This document shows, piece after piece, positions 63,420 to 64,000 of a stretch of DNA of 64,000 nucleotides (position 1 is the stretch's first letter; every line of letters begins with the position of its first letter). The notes beneath the pieces were generated by a model. The model saw only the letters and a list, made by a program, of their open reading frames with translations. It had not been told where the DNA came from and did not search any database. The DNA is taken from contig NZ_NMQR01000008.1 of the NCBI RefSeq assembly GCF_003545805.1, positions 62,001 through 126,000 of the forward strand, given 5' to 3'. The stretch comes from Photorhabdus sp. CRCIA-P01 (GTDB lineage Bacteria; Pseudomonadota; Gammaproteobacteria; Enterobacterales; Enterobacteriaceae). The translations under genes and the position numbers were made by a program.

Positions 63420-64000
63420 TATGAACACCCTGAGAATGGAGGTCATGCGCTATAACCCGGAAAGTGACCATAAACCCCATTTTGCAACCTATGAGATTCC
63501 TTATGATGAGCAGACTTCTCTACTTGATGCCCTAGGTTACATTAAAGACAATCTCGCTCCCGATCTCTCTTACCGCTGGTCTTGCCGTATGGCTATCTGT
63601 GGCTCTTGCGGCATGATGGTTAACCGCGTGCCCAAACTGGCCTGTAAAACCTTCCTGCGTGATTATCCTCAAGGAATGAAAGTTGAAGCGCTGGCTAACT
63701 TCCCCATTGAACGTGACCTGATAATAGATATGACCCACTTCATTGAAAACCTGGAAGCTATCAAACCATACATCATCGGGAATGACCGTAGACCTTCTGA
63801 AGGTCCAAATATTCAAACTCCAGCACAGATGGCAAAATATCATCAATTTTCCGGCTGTATCAACTGTGGCTTATGTTATGCCGCTTGCCCTCAGTTTGGT
63901 CTGAACCCTGAATTTATCGGCCCGGCCGCGATCACGCTGGCTCACCGTTACAACCTCGACAACCGCGACCACGGTAAGAAGAAACGTATGCCCCAACTTA
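63412..64000 (+). CDS. frdB: FrdB, fumarate reductase iron-sulfur subunit (3' end off window)
   Basis: Electron-transfer subunit between FrdCD quinol and FrdA. 196 codons visible of about 244. The [2Fe-2S] cluster ligands are in [18 protein letters not shown] and [10 protein letters not shown]; the [4Fe-4S] motif [15 protein letters not shown] is seen. The final Cys cluster lies beyond the window. ATG at 63412 overlaps the frdA end; frdC and frdD should follow off the right edge. Confidence 0.95.
   Translation, partial: MVDMNTLRMEVMRYNPESDHKPHFATYEIPYDEQTSLLDALGYIKDNLAPDLSYRWSCRMAICGSCGMMVNRVPKLACKTFLRDYPQGMKVEALANFPIERDLIIDMTHFIENLEAIKPYIIGNDRRPSEGPNIQTPAQMAKYHQFSGCINCGLCYAACPQFGLNPEFIGPAAITLAHRYNLDNRDHGKKKRMPQL

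Overview
The window reads as chromosome of a Photorhabdus-like gammaproteobacterium (Morganellaceae). The core genes resemble their Escherichia coli counterparts protein by protein and largely in order. The diagnostic accessory genes are a pirA-pirB pair (Photorhabdus insect-related binary toxin) and four copies of the 127-bp ERIC palindrome. No rRNA, tRNA, insertion sequence, CRISPR array or prophage was seen.

Layout, left to right. (1) 1-9.7 kb: mlaE/mlaF (lipid asymmetry, minus strand), then the forward block yrbG-kdsD-kdsC-lptC-lptA-lptB-rpoN-hpf-ptsN-rapZ-ptsO, which makes Kdo precursor, exports LPS, and encodes sigma-54 and the nitrogen PTS. (2) 9.9-14 kb: rnk, then pmbA (tldE), darP and tldD. 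(3) 14-23.6 kb, minus strand: a nitrilase-family gene, yhdP, rng, the maf gene yhdE and mreDCB (cell shape). (4) 24.3-32.5 kb, plus strand: acuI, aroQ, accBC, yhdT-panF, prmA and dusB-fis. (5) 32.7-36.2 kb: an accessory junction with a decayed MFS transporter, pirBA and two ERICs. (6) 36.4-53.2 kb: the livFGMHK branched-chain amino-acid ABC system, panZ, a glycerate kinase, rpoH, ftsXEY, rsmD, yhhL, yhhN, zntA, tusA and yhhQ, close to the E. coli order. (7) 53.5-59.4 kb: gldA, an orphan DUF29 gene, glpT-glpQ and epmA. (8) 59.5-60.9 kb: two paralogous three-repeat, probably beta-trefoil (fascin-like) proteins of unknown function with two ERICs. (9) 61.6-64 kb: frdA and the start of frdB, cut by the window edge.

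Themes: envelope building (Mla, Lpt, YhdP, Mre, FtsEX), regulation (RpoN, RpoH, Fis, PtsN/RapZ), glycerol-3-phosphate use (GldA, GlpT, GlpQ) and anaerobic fumarate respiration (Frd with its maturation neighbour EpmA nearby). The most interesting items are the twin beta-trefoil genes, the pirBA cassette at a synteny break, a natural Asp-to-Asn change at the substrate site of GldA, a structured leader before the queuosine-precursor transporter yhhQ, an eight-fold 17-residue repeat in FtsY, and two decayed genes.
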